From Taklimakanibacter sp049323275 (GTDB lineage Bacteria; Pseudomonadota; Alphaproteobacteria; Rhizobiales; Aestuariivirgaceae), in assembly GCA_049323275.1 (NCBI GenBank), contig JBMOOM010000112.1:124001-188000 (forward strand): DNA of 64,000 nucleotides, in the 5' to 3' direction. This document shows positions 18,851 through 27,387 of this stretch, one piece after another. Position 1 is the stretch's first letter; each line of letters opens with the position of its first letter. Both the position numbers and the translations under genes were made by a program. Below the pieces are notes generated by a model, which saw only the letters and a list, made by a program, of their open reading frames with translations, was not told the origin of the DNA and made no database searches.

Positions 18851-19855
18851 TTAGCTGCGGCGCCAAGCGATCAGGGACAGGAGCTCGAACATCATCACCA
18901 TGGCGACCTGCGCGGTGATCTGGTTGGGGCTGTCCTTGGTCGGCATCAGGCAGACGACATCGGCGCCGATGATGTCGAGCCCCTTCAGGCCCTGCAGCAG
19001 CCGCGTCGCTTCCCGGATGGTGAAGCCGCCGAAGCCCGGTTCCAGATTCGACACGCCGGGCGCGACGCTTGGATCGAGGCAATCGAGGTCGAAGGTGATG
19101 TAAGCCGGCCCGTCGCCGACGCGGGCGCGAATCATCTCGACCGTCCTGGCGACGCCGAGCTCCTCGAATTCCGACATCTTCACCACCCGGTAGCCGAGCT
19201 CCTCGCTGGAAGAGCCGACCTTGCCCTGATGAATGGCGGCGGACGGATGCCCGCGCATGCCGATCTGCAGGCTGCGCGACGGGTCGACCGCTTCCTCGCG
19301 CGCGGTATAGGCGGCCCAATGCGCCGCCGACCGGCGGGCGCCCAGCCAATGCGGGATGTTCTCGTAGGAATCGGTATGGGCGTCGAAATGGATGAGCGCC
19401 GCCGGCTGGCCCTTGGACAGGTTGCGCCCGGGTCCCGCCAGCGCTTTCAGGATCGGCCCGGTGATCGAGTGATCGCCGCCGATCGAAACGGGGCGCGTGC
19501 CGGTCTTGTCGAGCCTCGCGAAATAGGCCTCGATGTCGCGCACGCAGGCTTCGTTGTTCATCGCCTCGGGCAAAGGCACATCGCCCAGATCATGGATGCG
19601 CGCCGTGTCGAAGGGCGAGAAATCATGGACGCCATGGGCGCGCCGGTAGAAGCCCGAAACATGGCGCACCGCGCGCGGCCCGAGATGCTGGTCGCGCTCG
19701 GTCGAGCCGTTGCCGGAGCTGTGCGGGACGCCGACCAGGGCGATATCGCAGGCGGCCGGATCCTCGTTCCATGGGCAGCGGAAGAAGGTCGGAATGCCCC
19801 ACCAATACCAGGATTGCGAACTGGCCCTGGCGGCCGCCAATGATTCATCCGACAT
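18851..19855 (-). CDS. ureohydrolase (agmatinase/arginase family)
   Basis: The 334-residue enzyme has the binuclear-metal motifs GGDHS (126-130), FDAHTD (157-162) and FDLDCLDP (255-262), which ligate two Mn or Ni ions. The family hydrolyses guanidino compounds to urea. The loop after DAHTD, which in agmatinases normally carries SHGT, here reads SYENIPHWLG ... SAAHW, and the later PGTGTPE region reads PGVSNLEPG, so the substrate may differ from agmatine. ATG 19855 is chosen over an upstream ATG at 19912 that would overlap the putative operator. The gene is divergent from an XRE-cupin regulator that probably controls it. Confidence 0.88.
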   Translation of the reverse strand: MSDESLAAARASSQSWYWWGIPTFFRCPWNEDPAACDIALVGVPHSSGNGSTERDQHLGPRAVRHVSGFYRRAHGVHDFSPFDTARIHDLGDVPLPEAMNNEACVRDIEAYFARLDKTGTRPVSIGGDHSITGPILKALAGPGRNLSKGQPAALIHFDAHTDSYENIPHWLGARRSAAHWAAYTAREEAVDPSRSLQIGMRGHPSAAIHQGKVGSSSEELGYRVVKMSEFEELGVARTVEMIRARVGDGPAYITFDLDCLDPSVAPGVSNLEPGFGGFTIREATRLLQGLKGLDIIGADVVCLMPTKDSPNQITAQVAMVMMFELLSLIAWRRS

Positions 19856-19907
19856 ATGCGCCTCCGCAGCTGAAAAGCCGAAACTAGAGACAAGTTCTGT
19901 ATAGGTC

Positions 19908-19920
19908 AACAAAGTTTGTT
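19908..19920. promoter_or_regulatory. 13-bp palindrome, putative operator
   Basis: AACAAA-G-TTTGTT is a perfect inverted repeat in the 83-bp gap between the divergent ureohydrolase and XRE-cupin genes, 19 bases before the regulator's start. The surrounding DNA is AT-richer than the flanking genes. Autoregulation by the XRE-cupin protein is a reasonable inference. Confidence 0.55.
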
Positions 19921-19938
19921 CATGCTAAACTTACTGCC

Positions 19939-20508
19939 ATGACATCTGAAATCCCCATCCGAAACTCGCCGCGGATCGGCGCCATGCTGCGGCTACGGCG
20001 CCGGCATCTGGAATTGACTTTGGAGCAGGTCGCGGAAGCGGCCGCCATCACCAAGGGCTTCCTGAGCGAGGTCGAGCGCGACAAGGCTTCTCCCTCGGTC
20101 GCCTTGCTGGTCCGGCTCTGCGATGTGCTGTCGCTGCCGGTCGGCAGCCTGTTCTCCACCGTTGGGTCGGCGGTGGTGCGCAAGGCCGAGCGCGTGCCGA
20201 TCAAATTCGGCGGCGCCCGCATCAGCGATTATCTTCTGTCGCCGACGAGCGCCGTCAAGGCCAAGGTGATCTTCTCCGACATCGCGCCCGGCGGCTCGGG
20301 CGGCGAGGCGCTTTACAGTCTCAATTGCGAAGAGGAATTCGTCTTCGTCCTCTCGGGCGAGCTCATCGTCACGGTCGATGAGGAGGAGACGCGGCTCGCG
20401 GAAGGCGACGCCATGACCTTCGATCCGCGCCAGCCGCATACTTTCCGCAATGCTTCGGCGAGCCTGCCCGCGCAGGCGCTGTTCATGCTGATGCCGCCGC
20501 CCGCCTGA
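19939..20508 (+). CDS. XRE family regulator with cupin sensor domain
   Basis: The 189-residue protein has an N-terminal Cro/CI HTH (about residues 11-66, with TLEQVAEAAAITKGFLSEVE) and a C-terminal cupin barrel (about 105-187, with EEEFVFVLSGELIV and the DPRQPHTFRN strand). This architecture is used by regulators of polyamine, amino acid and related catabolism, such as PuuR. Divergence from a ureohydrolase fits control of guanidino-compound or polyamine breakdown. The ligand cannot be named. Confidence 0.92.
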   Translation: MTSEIPIRNSPRIGAMLRLRRRHLELTLEQVAEAAAITKGFLSEVERDKASPSVALLVRLCDVLSLPVGSLFSTVGSAVVRKAERVPIKFGGARISDYLLSPTSAVKAKVIFSDIAPGGSGGEALYSLNCEEEFVFVLSGELIVTVDEEETRLAEGDAMTFDPRQPHTFRNASASLPAQALFMLMPPPA

Positions 20509-20588
20509 AGCGATCTCCTCCTTATGCCGGCTTTATGCTGGCCTCCGGAATCCGCATCGCTTTCCGATGACGTGATGCCTAGATCGGG

Positions 20589-20852
20589 ATGATCATGTTC
20601 AGGGTTCCGCCAGGCCTCACGGGAATACTGCTGCCACCGGCCGCGGTCGTGCTCGCTCTGGCGCCGGCGCTTTTCGTTCTTCTCGCCACGCTGGCGCCCG
20701 TCGCCGTCAAGGATACACGCGACGCGCCGAAGTCCGGCATGGATGAATGCCTCACGATCGCGGCGCCGCAGGACCGCCTCGCCTGCTATGACACGCTCGC
20801 CAGGCAAGAGCGCCCGCTGCCCGCGAAAGGCGGCGAGCCCATGCTTCCCTGA
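20589..20852 (+). CDS. small exported or membrane-anchored protein, type VI-like Cys motif
   Basis: The 87-residue protein has an N-terminal hydrophobic segment (about residues 8-38) and a short C-terminal region containing MDECLTIAAPQDRLACYD. The C-x(11)-C spacing with RLACYD is a recurring motif in small alphaproteobacterial exported proteins and in the N-termini of VasI/TagO-type proteins. No other type VI gene is nearby. ATG 20589 and 20595 are both possible starts. Confidence 0.6.
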   Translation: MIMFRVPPGLTGILLPPAAVVLALAPALFVLLATLAPVAVKDTRDAPKSGMDECLTIAAPQDRLACYDTLARQERPLPAKGGEPMLP

Positions 20853-20937
20853 TCTGGAGCGATCGTGATTCACGCCTTCCATCTGGGCGGCGGATCGGCA
20901 TCGTGCCGTTGATCTAGGCCCGTAACATTCCCGGATA

Positions 20938-21040
20938 TTGTCCCAAAGGAGGAGGCGTCAAACCGCGTTCTCCCACGAATCCGCGTTGACAGCTTTTTGT
21001 TGTCCCATTAATTAGACTTGTATCCCAGCAAACGGGACAA
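20938..21040 (+). promoter_or_regulatory. operon promoter with three TTGTCCC sites
   Basis: Upstream of the ABC transporter operon, TTGACA at 20986-20991 is a consensus -35 box; the -10 is weak (TAATTA, 21009-21014, 17-base spacing). TTGTCCC occurs at 20938-20944 and 21000-21006, and its reverse complement GGGACAA at 21034-21040. The last two form an inverted pair spanning the start region and the first lies upstream of -35. A repressor such as the IclR protein encoded at the operon end is the likely user. Confidence 0.6.
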
Positions 21041-21075
21041 AGCATCACTAAGATGCAATAAATGAGGAGGAAATC

Positions 21076-22044
21076 GTGAGCCTGTCCATTCCACGCCTGT
21101 CGCGTCGCGCCTTTGCCTTCGTTCTCCTGGCCTCGACCGCCCTGGCGGCCCCGGCGCAAGCCGCGGCGCCGAAGATCTGCGTCAATCAATATGCGACCGC
21201 CACGGTCATCGACGACATCCTGAACGGCTTCAAGGACAGCCTGACGAAGAAAGGCATCTCGACCGAAGCCATGGTCGTGCAAAATCCGGAAGGCGACGCC
21301 GCCACCCAGCTGACCCTGGCGCAAGGCTTCGTCAGCGACGGCTGCGAGGTCATCGTCGCCATCGCCACGCCGGGCGCGCAGGTCTTCCGCAAGCTGACCA
21401 CGACGATCCCGGTGGTGTTCGTCGGCTCCTCAACCCCGGTCGAGGCGGGCCTCATCAATTCCTTCGAGGCGCCGGGCACGAATTTCACCGGCGTCGCCGA
21501 TCCCGCCCCCGTCGAAGCCGATATCGACGCGATGATGAAAGTGTTGCCCGGCATGAAGACGGTCGGGCTCATCTACAAGGCCGGCGACCCGGCCGGCGAC
21601 TTCCTCGCGGCGCGGGCCATCGCGCATCTGAAGGAGCGCGGCCTCGCTCATGTCGTGGCGGCGATCGCCAATGCGGGCGAGACGACCCAGGCGGCGCAGT
21701 CGCTCATCGGCAAGGTCGACGCGATCCAGATGCCGGGCGACTCGACGACGATGAGCGGCATCGCCGGCATCGTCAAAGTCGGCAACGACGCCAAGATCCC
21801 GGCCTTCGGCAATCTCTCCGAGGGGGTGAGCCAGGGCGCGCTGCTCTCCGGCTCCTACAGCTATGTCGAGGTCGGCAATCTCGCGGCCGATGTGGTGGAG
21901 AAAGTGCTGGCCGGCGGCAATCCGGCGACCATGCCGGTCGTGGTGCCGAAAGCCGCGGGTTTCGAGATCAATGTGACCCAGGCCAAGGCGCTCGGCCTCA
22001 CCATCCCGCAAGAGCTTCTGGACAAAGCCACCAAGACCTATTGA
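21076..22044 (+). CDS. ABC transporter substrate-binding protein (TrpX-like)
   Basis: The 322-residue periplasmic protein starts at GTG 21076, with AGGAGG six bases upstream. It has a Sec signal peptide (SRRAFAFVLLASTALAAPAQA, cleavage near residue 29). The mature part matches the ABC_sub_bind type of periplasmic protein: paired Rossmann-like lobes with VIVAIATPGAQVF and IPVVFVGSSTPVEAGL in the first lobe. This type pairs with one single-type permease and one ATPase, and tryptophan importers belong to it. The ligand is unknown. It is the first gene of a run of eight or nine. Confidence 0.9.
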   Translation: MSLSIPRLSRRAFAFVLLASTALAAPAQAAAPKICVNQYATATVIDDILNGFKDSLTKKGISTEAMVVQNPEGDAATQLTLAQGFVSDGCEVIVAIATPGAQVFRKLTTTIPVVFVGSSTPVEAGLINSFEAPGTNFTGVADPAPVEADIDAMMKVLPGMKTVGLIYKAGDPAGDFLAARAIAHLKERGLAHVVAAIANAGETTQAAQSLIGKVDAIQMPGDSTTMSGIAGIVKVGNDAKIPAFGNLSEGVSQGALLSGSYSYVEVGNLAADVVEKVLAGGNPATMPVVVPKAAGFEINVTQAKALGLTIPQELLDKATKTY

Positions 22045-22054
22045 GAGGCATCAC

Positions 22055-22999
22055 GTGAGCATCCTGCTGATCGGCGCCCAGGTCGGGCTGATCTACGGCC
22101 CCCTGGCGCTCGGCATCTACTTCGCCCTGAACATATTGAGCCTGCCCGATCTGACTCTCGAAGGCTCGTTCGGGATCGGCGGCGCCTCCACCGCGGTCGC
22201 GCTCGTCGCCGGACTCGATCCGGCGACGGCGCTGCTGCTCGGCATTCTCGGCGGCGCGATCGCCGGACTCATCACCGGCCTCCTGCATGTCTATCTGCGC
22301 ATGAATGTGCTGCTCGCCGGCATATTGATGACGACGGCGGCGTGGTCGATCTCGCTCGCCATCATGGGCGCCGGCAATATCTCGCTGCTCAGCCAGGCCA
22401 CCATCTTCACTTGGGTCGAGGCCTTGGGCTTCTCGGGCCAATGGGCGGCGATCATCGTCGGCGCTCTCGCCTCCGGCCTCGTCGCGCTCGTGCTGATCTG
22501 GTTCCTGCACACCAATTACGGCCTGTCGATGCGCGCGTCCGGCCTCAATATCCAGACGGCGCGCAGCTTCGGCATCCGCACCGAGGCGCGCCAGATCGTC
22601 GGCCTCGTCATCGCCAACGGCCTCGCCGCCGCCTCGGGCGCGCTCGTGGTGCAGAGCCAGGGCTTCATGGATGTGTCGATCCAGACCGGCGTCATCGTGG
22701 TCGGGCTCGCCGCCCTGATGATCGGCATGAGCGTGTTCAAGACGCCGAAGATCATCCCCTCGATCCTGGGCGTGCTGCTCGGCATCCTGGTCTATCGCGT
22801 GGTGGTGACGATCGCCTTGAAGCTCGGCCTGCCGCCCTATTTCGTCAAGCTGGTCACGGCGCTGGTGGTCTTCGCCATCATCGCGGTGCGCGCCAACGGG
22901 CTGGGTCTCATCGCCTTTCCGGGCACGAAGGCGGCGAAGAAGAATGCCCGCGAGCGCCTCGAATATCTGGAGAATGATCGTGTCGTCAACATCACCTGA
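22055..22999 (+). CDS. ABC transporter permease
   Basis: The 314-residue inner-membrane protein has eight or so hydrophobic segments and the branched-chain-type permease signature region (GLVIANGLAAASGALVVQSQ). It starts at GTG 22055, 10 bp after the binding protein. It probably forms a homodimeric channel, because no second permease is encoded. The end overlaps the ATPase gene by 26 bases. Confidence 0.92.
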   Translation: MSILLIGAQVGLIYGPLALGIYFALNILSLPDLTLEGSFGIGGASTAVALVAGLDPATALLLGILGGAIAGLITGLLHVYLRMNVLLAGILMTTAAWSISLAIMGAGNISLLSQATIFTWVEALGFSGQWAAIIVGALASGLVALVLIWFLHTNYGLSMRASGLNIQTARSFGIRTEARQIVGLVIANGLAAASGALVVQSQGFMDVSIQTGVIVVGLAALMIGMSVFKTPKIIPSILGVLLGILVYRVVVTIALKLGLPPYFVKLVTALVVFAIIAVRANGLGLIAFPGTKAAKKNARERLEYLENDRVVNIT

Positions 23000-23810
23000 G
23001 GCAGCGCTCGAGGTCAGGGACTGCGTGAAGCGCTTCAAGGGCTTCGGACGCAACGAGTTCGTCGTCGCCGCCGACAATATCAATCTCGCCATCACCGCCG
23101 GCAGCATCGTGGCGCTGGTCGGCTCGAACGGCTCGGGCAAGTCGACGCTGATGTCGATGATCGCCGGCAGCCAGCTGCCCGACAGCGGCCGCATCATCGT
23201 CGCCGGCGAGGACGTCACCGAGCAGCCCTCCTGGCAACGCACCGGCAAGGTTGCCCTGGTGCGCCAGAATCCCGAGCATAATGTGTTCTCGGCGCTCACC
23301 ATCGTCGAGAATTTCGCGCTGGCCGAAGCGGGCCAGGCGCGCCGCTTCGATCTCAAGCGCGCCGCGGGCTCACGCGTGCGCGATCTGGCGCGCGATACGC
23401 TCGCGCCGTTTTCGATGGGGCTCGAAGACCGGCTCGACCAGCTCGCCGGCACGCTGTCGGGCGGCCAGCGCCAGGCCGTGTCGGTGGCGATGGCGACGTC
23501 GCGCAATCCGGCGCTGCTGCTGCTCGACGAGCATGTCTCGGCGCTCGATCCGACACGGGCGCGGGTGGTGATGGAGCAGACCGAGGCGATCGTGCGCCGG
23601 CGCGCCATCGCCACGCTGATGGTGACGCATGACATGGGCCACGCAATCAAACATTCCGACCGCCTGATCCTCATGCATCGCGGCCGCATCGCCATGGACC
23701 TGAACGAAAGAGAGAAGGCCGGCATAAGCGTGCCCGATCTCCTGGCGCGGTTCGAGAGCCTGACGGGTGAGACCTTGCCCGACAGCGCCGTGCTGGCGCG
23801 GGCTTCATGA
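22974..23810 (+). CDS. ABC transporter ATP-binding protein
   Basis: The 278-residue ATPase starts at ATG 22974, inside the permease gene. Walker A is GSNGSGKST (50-58), the signature is LSGGQ (161-165), Walker B is LLLLDE (181-186) and the H-loop is MVTHD. All catalytic elements are intact. It drives the importer formed by the two preceding genes. The short 26-bp gap to the lipoyl-domain gene supports one transcript. Confidence 0.95.
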   Translation: MIVSSTSPEAALEVRDCVKRFKGFGRNEFVVAADNINLAITAGSIVALVGSNGSGKSTLMSMIAGSQLPDSGRIIVAGEDVTEQPSWQRTGKVALVRQNPEHNVFSALTIVENFALAEAGQARRFDLKRAAGSRVRDLARDTLAPFSMGLEDRLDQLAGTLSGGQRQAVSVAMATSRNPALLLLDEHVSALDPTRARVVMEQTEAIVRRRAIATLMVTHDMGHAIKHSDRLILMHRGRIAMDLNEREKAGISVPDLLARFESLTGETLPDSAVLARAS

Positions 23811-23836
23811 AAAACGACAAGAAGAAGGATTGACCG

Positions 23837-24082
23837 ATGATCGTTGACTTCCCGCTGCCGGAACTCGGCCAAGAGGTGCCCAAGGCGACCATCATCACCT
23901 GGCACAAGAAGGTCGGCGATCAGGTTTCCGCCAAGGACGTGCTGCTCGAGGTGATGAGCGAGAAGGTGAATGTCGAGGTCGAGAGCGGCATCGACGGCAC
24001 GCTCATCGAGATTCTGCATCAGGCCGATGCCGAAGTGGAGCCGGGCACGATCCTGGCGCGCTTCGAAAAGGCCGACGCTTGA
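23837..24082 (+). CDS. stand-alone lipoyl-domain carrier protein
   Basis: The 81-residue product is a single biotinyl/lipoyl domain. The modified lysine is Lys43 in MSEKVNVEV at the tip of the beta-hairpin, and the SEK context favours lipoate over biotin. In typical 2-oxoacid dehydrogenases this domain is fused to the N-terminus of E2; here it is separate and its likely partner, an E2 catalytic core, is encoded four genes later. It would shuttle acyl groups between E1 and E2. Confidence 0.92.
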   Translation: MIVDFPLPELGQEVPKATIITWHKKVGDQVSAKDVLLEVMSEKVNVEVESGIDGTLIEILHQADAEVEPGTILARFEKADA

Positions 24083-24095
24083 GGAGGCCCCACCC

Positions 24096-25064
24096 GTGAC
24101 GTCCGATGCCAATCTATTGACCTCGCTCTTCCATCTCGTCGCCAAGGGCCGGGTGCTCGAAAGCCTGCTCGGCAAATTGCCGGGCTTCCATCCCGGCGTC
24201 GGCGAAGAGGGCGTGGTGGTGGGCGCCTTCTTCGGCCTCGAGGACAGCGACTACATCGCGCCGCATTATCGCGGCGCCTTGCTCGCCGCCCATATGCGCG
24301 GCGCCGATCTGCGCCGCCTGATCGCCGGCGTGCTCGGCAAGGTCACCTCCTATTCGCGCGGCCGCGTGCGCGGCGACATCTGCCTGCCGCTGCAGTTCAA
24401 TGCGCTCGGCATGTTCTCGGGCGTGCTCGGCAATCCGCTCAATATCTCGACCGGCATCGCGCTCGCCGCCTCGCTCGACGGAAGGAAGGGCGTGGTGGTG
24501 ACGAGCTTCGGCGAAGGCACCAGCAATGTCGGCGCCTTCCATGAGAGTCTCAATCTCGCCGCCTGCCTGTCGCTGCCCATCGTCTATGTCTGCCAGAACA
24601 ACGGCTATGCCATGTCGACGCGCACCGACTATGCGCTCAAATGCGCCTCCGTCGCCGACCGGGCGCTGGGTTATGGCATGCCGGGGGTCAGGGTCGAGGG
24701 CAATGACGTCGTCGCCATGCACCAGGCGGTGCAGGCGGCGGTGGCGCGGGCGCGCGCCGGCGACGGGCCGACGCTCATCGATGCGGTGACCTACCGCATC
24801 AGCGGCCATTACAGCGCCGATCCCAATGACTATCAGCCGAAGGATGAGCGCGCCTTCTGGCTCAGGAAGGACCCGCTGCTGCTCCTGAAGACGCGTCTGC
24901 GCGAGCAGGGCGTGATGACCGAAACGCAGCTGGTGGAGATCGAAAAAGCGGCCGAAGCCGAGATCACAGAGGCCATTGCCCAGGCGCAGGCCGATCCAGA
25001 TCCCGATCTCGAGGTGCTGGGCCCCGATGATCTCTATTCGCCGGTCATGGAGCGCGTGGCATGA
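24096..25064 (+). CDS. thiamine-diphosphate dehydrogenase E1 alpha subunit
   Basis: The 322-residue protein starts at GTG 24096, with GAGGAGG eight bases upstream. It resembles the alpha subunit of acetoin/branched-chain 2-oxoacid dehydrogenases. The ThDP motif is present as FGEGTSNVGAFHESLN ... CQNNGYAMS, although the first element is GEG in place of the usual GDG; Glu can still act as Mg ligand. The phosphorylation-loop-like YRISGHYSADP segment is also recognisable. With E1 beta it should decarboxylate a 2-oxo acid or cleave a diketone-type substrate and load the lipoyl carrier. Confidence 0.92.
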   Translation: MTSDANLLTSLFHLVAKGRVLESLLGKLPGFHPGVGEEGVVVGAFFGLEDSDYIAPHYRGALLAAHMRGADLRRLIAGVLGKVTSYSRGRVRGDICLPLQFNALGMFSGVLGNPLNISTGIALAASLDGRKGVVVTSFGEGTSNVGAFHESLNLAACLSLPIVYVCQNNGYAMSTRTDYALKCASVADRALGYGMPGVRVEGNDVVAMHQAVQAAVARARAGDGPTLIDAVTYRISGHYSADPNDYQPKDERAFWLRKDPLLLLKTRLREQGVMTETQLVEIEKAAEAEITEAIAQAQADPDPDLEVLGPDDLYSPVMERVA

Positions 25065-26041
25065 GCCAGCTCACTTTTCAGGAAGCGGTGATCCAGGGGA
25101 TCAGTGAAGAGATGGAGCGCGACGAGCGCATCTTCCATCTCGGCCAGGATATCGGCCCGATCTATAATGGCGCCATGCATTCGGCCAAAGGGCTTGGGGT
25201 GAAATTCGGGCCGCGCCGGATCATCCAGACGCCGATCAGCGAAAGCGCCATGGTGGGCGCCGGCATCGGCGCGGCGCTGGCCGGCCGGCGGCCGATCGTG
25301 CAGCTGATGTTCGCCGAGTTCCTGGGATTGGGCATCACGCCGCTCGCCTGCGACGCCGCGGCCATGTGGTACAAGTCGGACGGCAAGGTCTCGGTGCCGC
25401 TGGTCATCCGCGTTCTTTATGGCGCAGGCCCGCATCGCGGTCATTCCGAGGACTACCAGGCCTGGGTGGCGAGCGTGCCCGGCATCAAGGTGGCGATGCC
25501 CTCCTGTCCGCGCGACGCCAAAGGGCTGATGAAAGCGGCCCTGCGCGACAACAACCCGGTCGTCTTCTTCGAGCATATGGCGCTTTATCACGGCGCCCGC
25601 CAGGAAGTGCCGGAAGAGGATTATGTCGTGCCGCTGGGCGAGGCCGAGGTCAAATGTGAAGGCAGCGACGTCACCATCGTCGCCACCGCTTTGATGGCGC
25701 AGCAGGCGCTGAAAGCCGCCGAGCAGATGCGCGGCGAGGGCATCTCCGCCGAAGTCGTCGATCCGCGCTCGATCGTGCCGATGGATGTCGCGACGGTGTT
25801 GCGCTCGGTCGCCAGGACGCGGCGCCTCGTCGTCGTCTCGGAAAGCTGGAAGACCGGCGATCCGTTGTCCGACCTCACGGCGTCGATTGCCGAAGAGCTC
25901 GCCGGCGACGCGCCGCTCAAGATCGCCCGCGTCGGCCTGCAGAATACGCCCAGGCCGTTTGCGATGCCCCTCGTCCGCGCGGCGATGCCCAATGTCCAGA
26001 CGATCACGGAAGCGGTCCGCCGCATTACGGAGTCCAAGTGA
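25061..26041 (+). CDS. thiamine-diphosphate dehydrogenase E1 beta subunit
   Basis: The 326-residue transketolase-like subunit overlaps E1 alpha by four bases (ATGA). Landmarks are the TPISES segment, GPHRGHSEDY (the GP.HG..HS region that lines the active site), PGIKVAMPSCPRDAKG and the C-terminal VSESWKTGD. Length is normal. E1 alpha and beta together form the heterotetrameric E1. The two-subunit form points to the branched-chain/acetoin type and not to the single-chain pyruvate dehydrogenase. Confidence 0.94.
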   Translation: MSQLTFQEAVIQGISEEMERDERIFHLGQDIGPIYNGAMHSAKGLGVKFGPRRIIQTPISESAMVGAGIGAALAGRRPIVQLMFAEFLGLGITPLACDAAAMWYKSDGKVSVPLVIRVLYGAGPHRGHSEDYQAWVASVPGIKVAMPSCPRDAKGLMKAALRDNNPVVFFEHMALYHGARQEVPEEDYVVPLGEAEVKCEGSDVTIVATALMAQQALKAAEQMRGEGISAEVVDPRSIVPMDVATVLRSVARTRRLVVVSESWKTGDPLSDLTASIAEELAGDAPLKIARVGLQNTPRPFAMPLVRAAMPNVQTITEAVRRITESK

Positions 26042-27387
26042 TGAATCCCGGCCTTCCCACCGACGAGCACATATTCTTCCGCAGCGCCGGATCGGTCAAT
26101 CCGGTCATCGAGCGCGCCGACGGCATCTATTGCTATGACATCGCCGGCAAGCGCTATATCGACGGCATGGGCGGGGTCGGCGTGGTCAGCATCGGCCATA
26201 ATGTGCCGGAAATCCGCGCGGCGGCGATGCGCCAGATGGAGAAGGTGAGCTTCGCCCATCCGTTCCACTGGAAGAACCAGCCGCATATGGAGCTGACCGA
26301 GCGCATCGCGCGTTTCGCGCCGCCCGGCATGACCAAGATCTTCATGTGCTCGGGGGGCTCGGAGGCAACCGAAACGGCGCTCAAGCTCGTCCGCCAGTAT
26401 CATGTCGAGCGCGGCAAGCCGTCCAAATACAAGGTGGTGTCGCGCTGGAGCAGCTTCCACGGCAATACGCTGGGCTCGCTGTCGATGACCGGCATGCGCT
26501 CCAGGCGCGAGCTCTTCGCGCCGCTCCTCAAGGACATGCCGCATATCGCCGCCTGCAACTGCTATCACTGCCCGTTCGGGCGGACCTATCCCGGTTGCGG
26601 CCTGCCTTGCGCCACCGATCTCGAAGCGATGATCCAGCGCGAGGGGGCGGAGAATATCGCCGCCTTCATCGCCGAGCCGATCGTCGGCGCCGCCGGCGGG
26701 GCGCTCACCGCGCCGCCCGACTATTTCAAGATCATCCGCGAGATCTGCGACCGCCACGACATATTGATGATCGTCGATGAGGTGATCACCGGTTTCGGCC
26801 GCACCGGCAGGAATTTCGGCATCAATCACTGGGGCGTGGTGCCGGACATCATCTGCACCGGCAAGGGTCTCTCCAGCGGCTACTCGCCGCTCGGCGCCGT
26901 GATCGTGAGGGAGAAGGTGTTCGAGCCGTTCCGCACCGGACGCGGCTTCTCGCATGGCTATACGTTCGGCGGCAATCCCCTGTCCTGCGCCGTCGGCAGC
27001 GCGGTGCTCAAATATATCGAGGACCACCGGCTGGTGGAGCGGGTGGCGCAGCTCGGGGAATATTTCTTCGAGAAGGCCCAAGAGCTCCATGAGCTCGACA
27101 TGGTCGGCGACATTCGCGGCAAGGGCTTCTTCATGGGCATCGAATTCGTCGCCGACAAGAAGACGCGCCGGCCCTTCGAGGTCGCCCGGAACGTGGCGGG
27201 CAGGATCGGCGATGCCTGCTTCACCAACGGCCTCATCGTCGGCGCCGGCAAAGGCGGCATCGACGGCGTTGCCGGCGACCACATCAATCTGGCGCCGCCT
27301 TTCATCTCGGGCGAGGAGGATCTCGACGAGATCATCGCCATCCTGCGCAAGTCGATCCTTGACGTGCGGCAGTCGCTGACGGTGTGA
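26041..27387 (+). CDS. class III PLP-dependent aminotransferase
   Basis: The 448-residue enzyme has Gly-Ser in CSGGSEATETALK for the cofactor phosphate, an Asp in IVDEVITGFGRTG, and the Schiff-base Lys275 in CTGKGLSSGYSPLG. A cysteine-rich insert (ACNCYHCPFGRTYPGCGLPC, about residues 178-197) is shared with some class III members. The family transfers amino groups from omega-amines, beta- or alpha-amino acids to pyruvate or 2-oxoglutarate. Between E1 and E2 genes it probably supplies the oxo-compound that the dehydrogenase consumes. ATG 26041 shares its A with the E1 beta stop; GTG 26038 is an alternative. Confidence 0.93.
   Translation: MNPGLPTDEHIFFRSAGSVNPVIERADGIYCYDIAGKRYIDGMGGVGVVSIGHNVPEIRAAAMRQMEKVSFAHPFHWKNQPHMELTERIARFAPPGMTKIFMCSGGSEATETALKLVRQYHVERGKPSKYKVVSRWSSFHGNTLGSLSMTGMRSRRELFAPLLKDMPHIAACNCYHCPFGRTYPGCGLPCATDLEAMIQREGAENIAAFIAEPIVGAAGGALTAPPDYFKIIREICDRHDILMIVDEVITGFGRTGRNFGINHWGVVPDIICTGKGLSSGYSPLGAVIVREKVFEPFRTGRGFSHGYTFGGNPLSCAVGSAVLKYIEDHRLVERVAQLGEYFFEKAQELHELDMVGDIRGKGFFMGIEFVADKKTRRPFEVARNVAGRIGDACFTNGLIVGAGKGGIDGVAGDHINLAPPFISGEEDLDEIIAILRKSILDVRQSLTV

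Noticed and set aside
21998..24175. Long open frame (725 codons) on the minus strand opposite the ABC transporter genes
   Set aside because: Antisense to three overlapping genes with intact Walker, signature and lipoyl motifs; its own translation is low-complexity Arg/Ser/Asp-rich.
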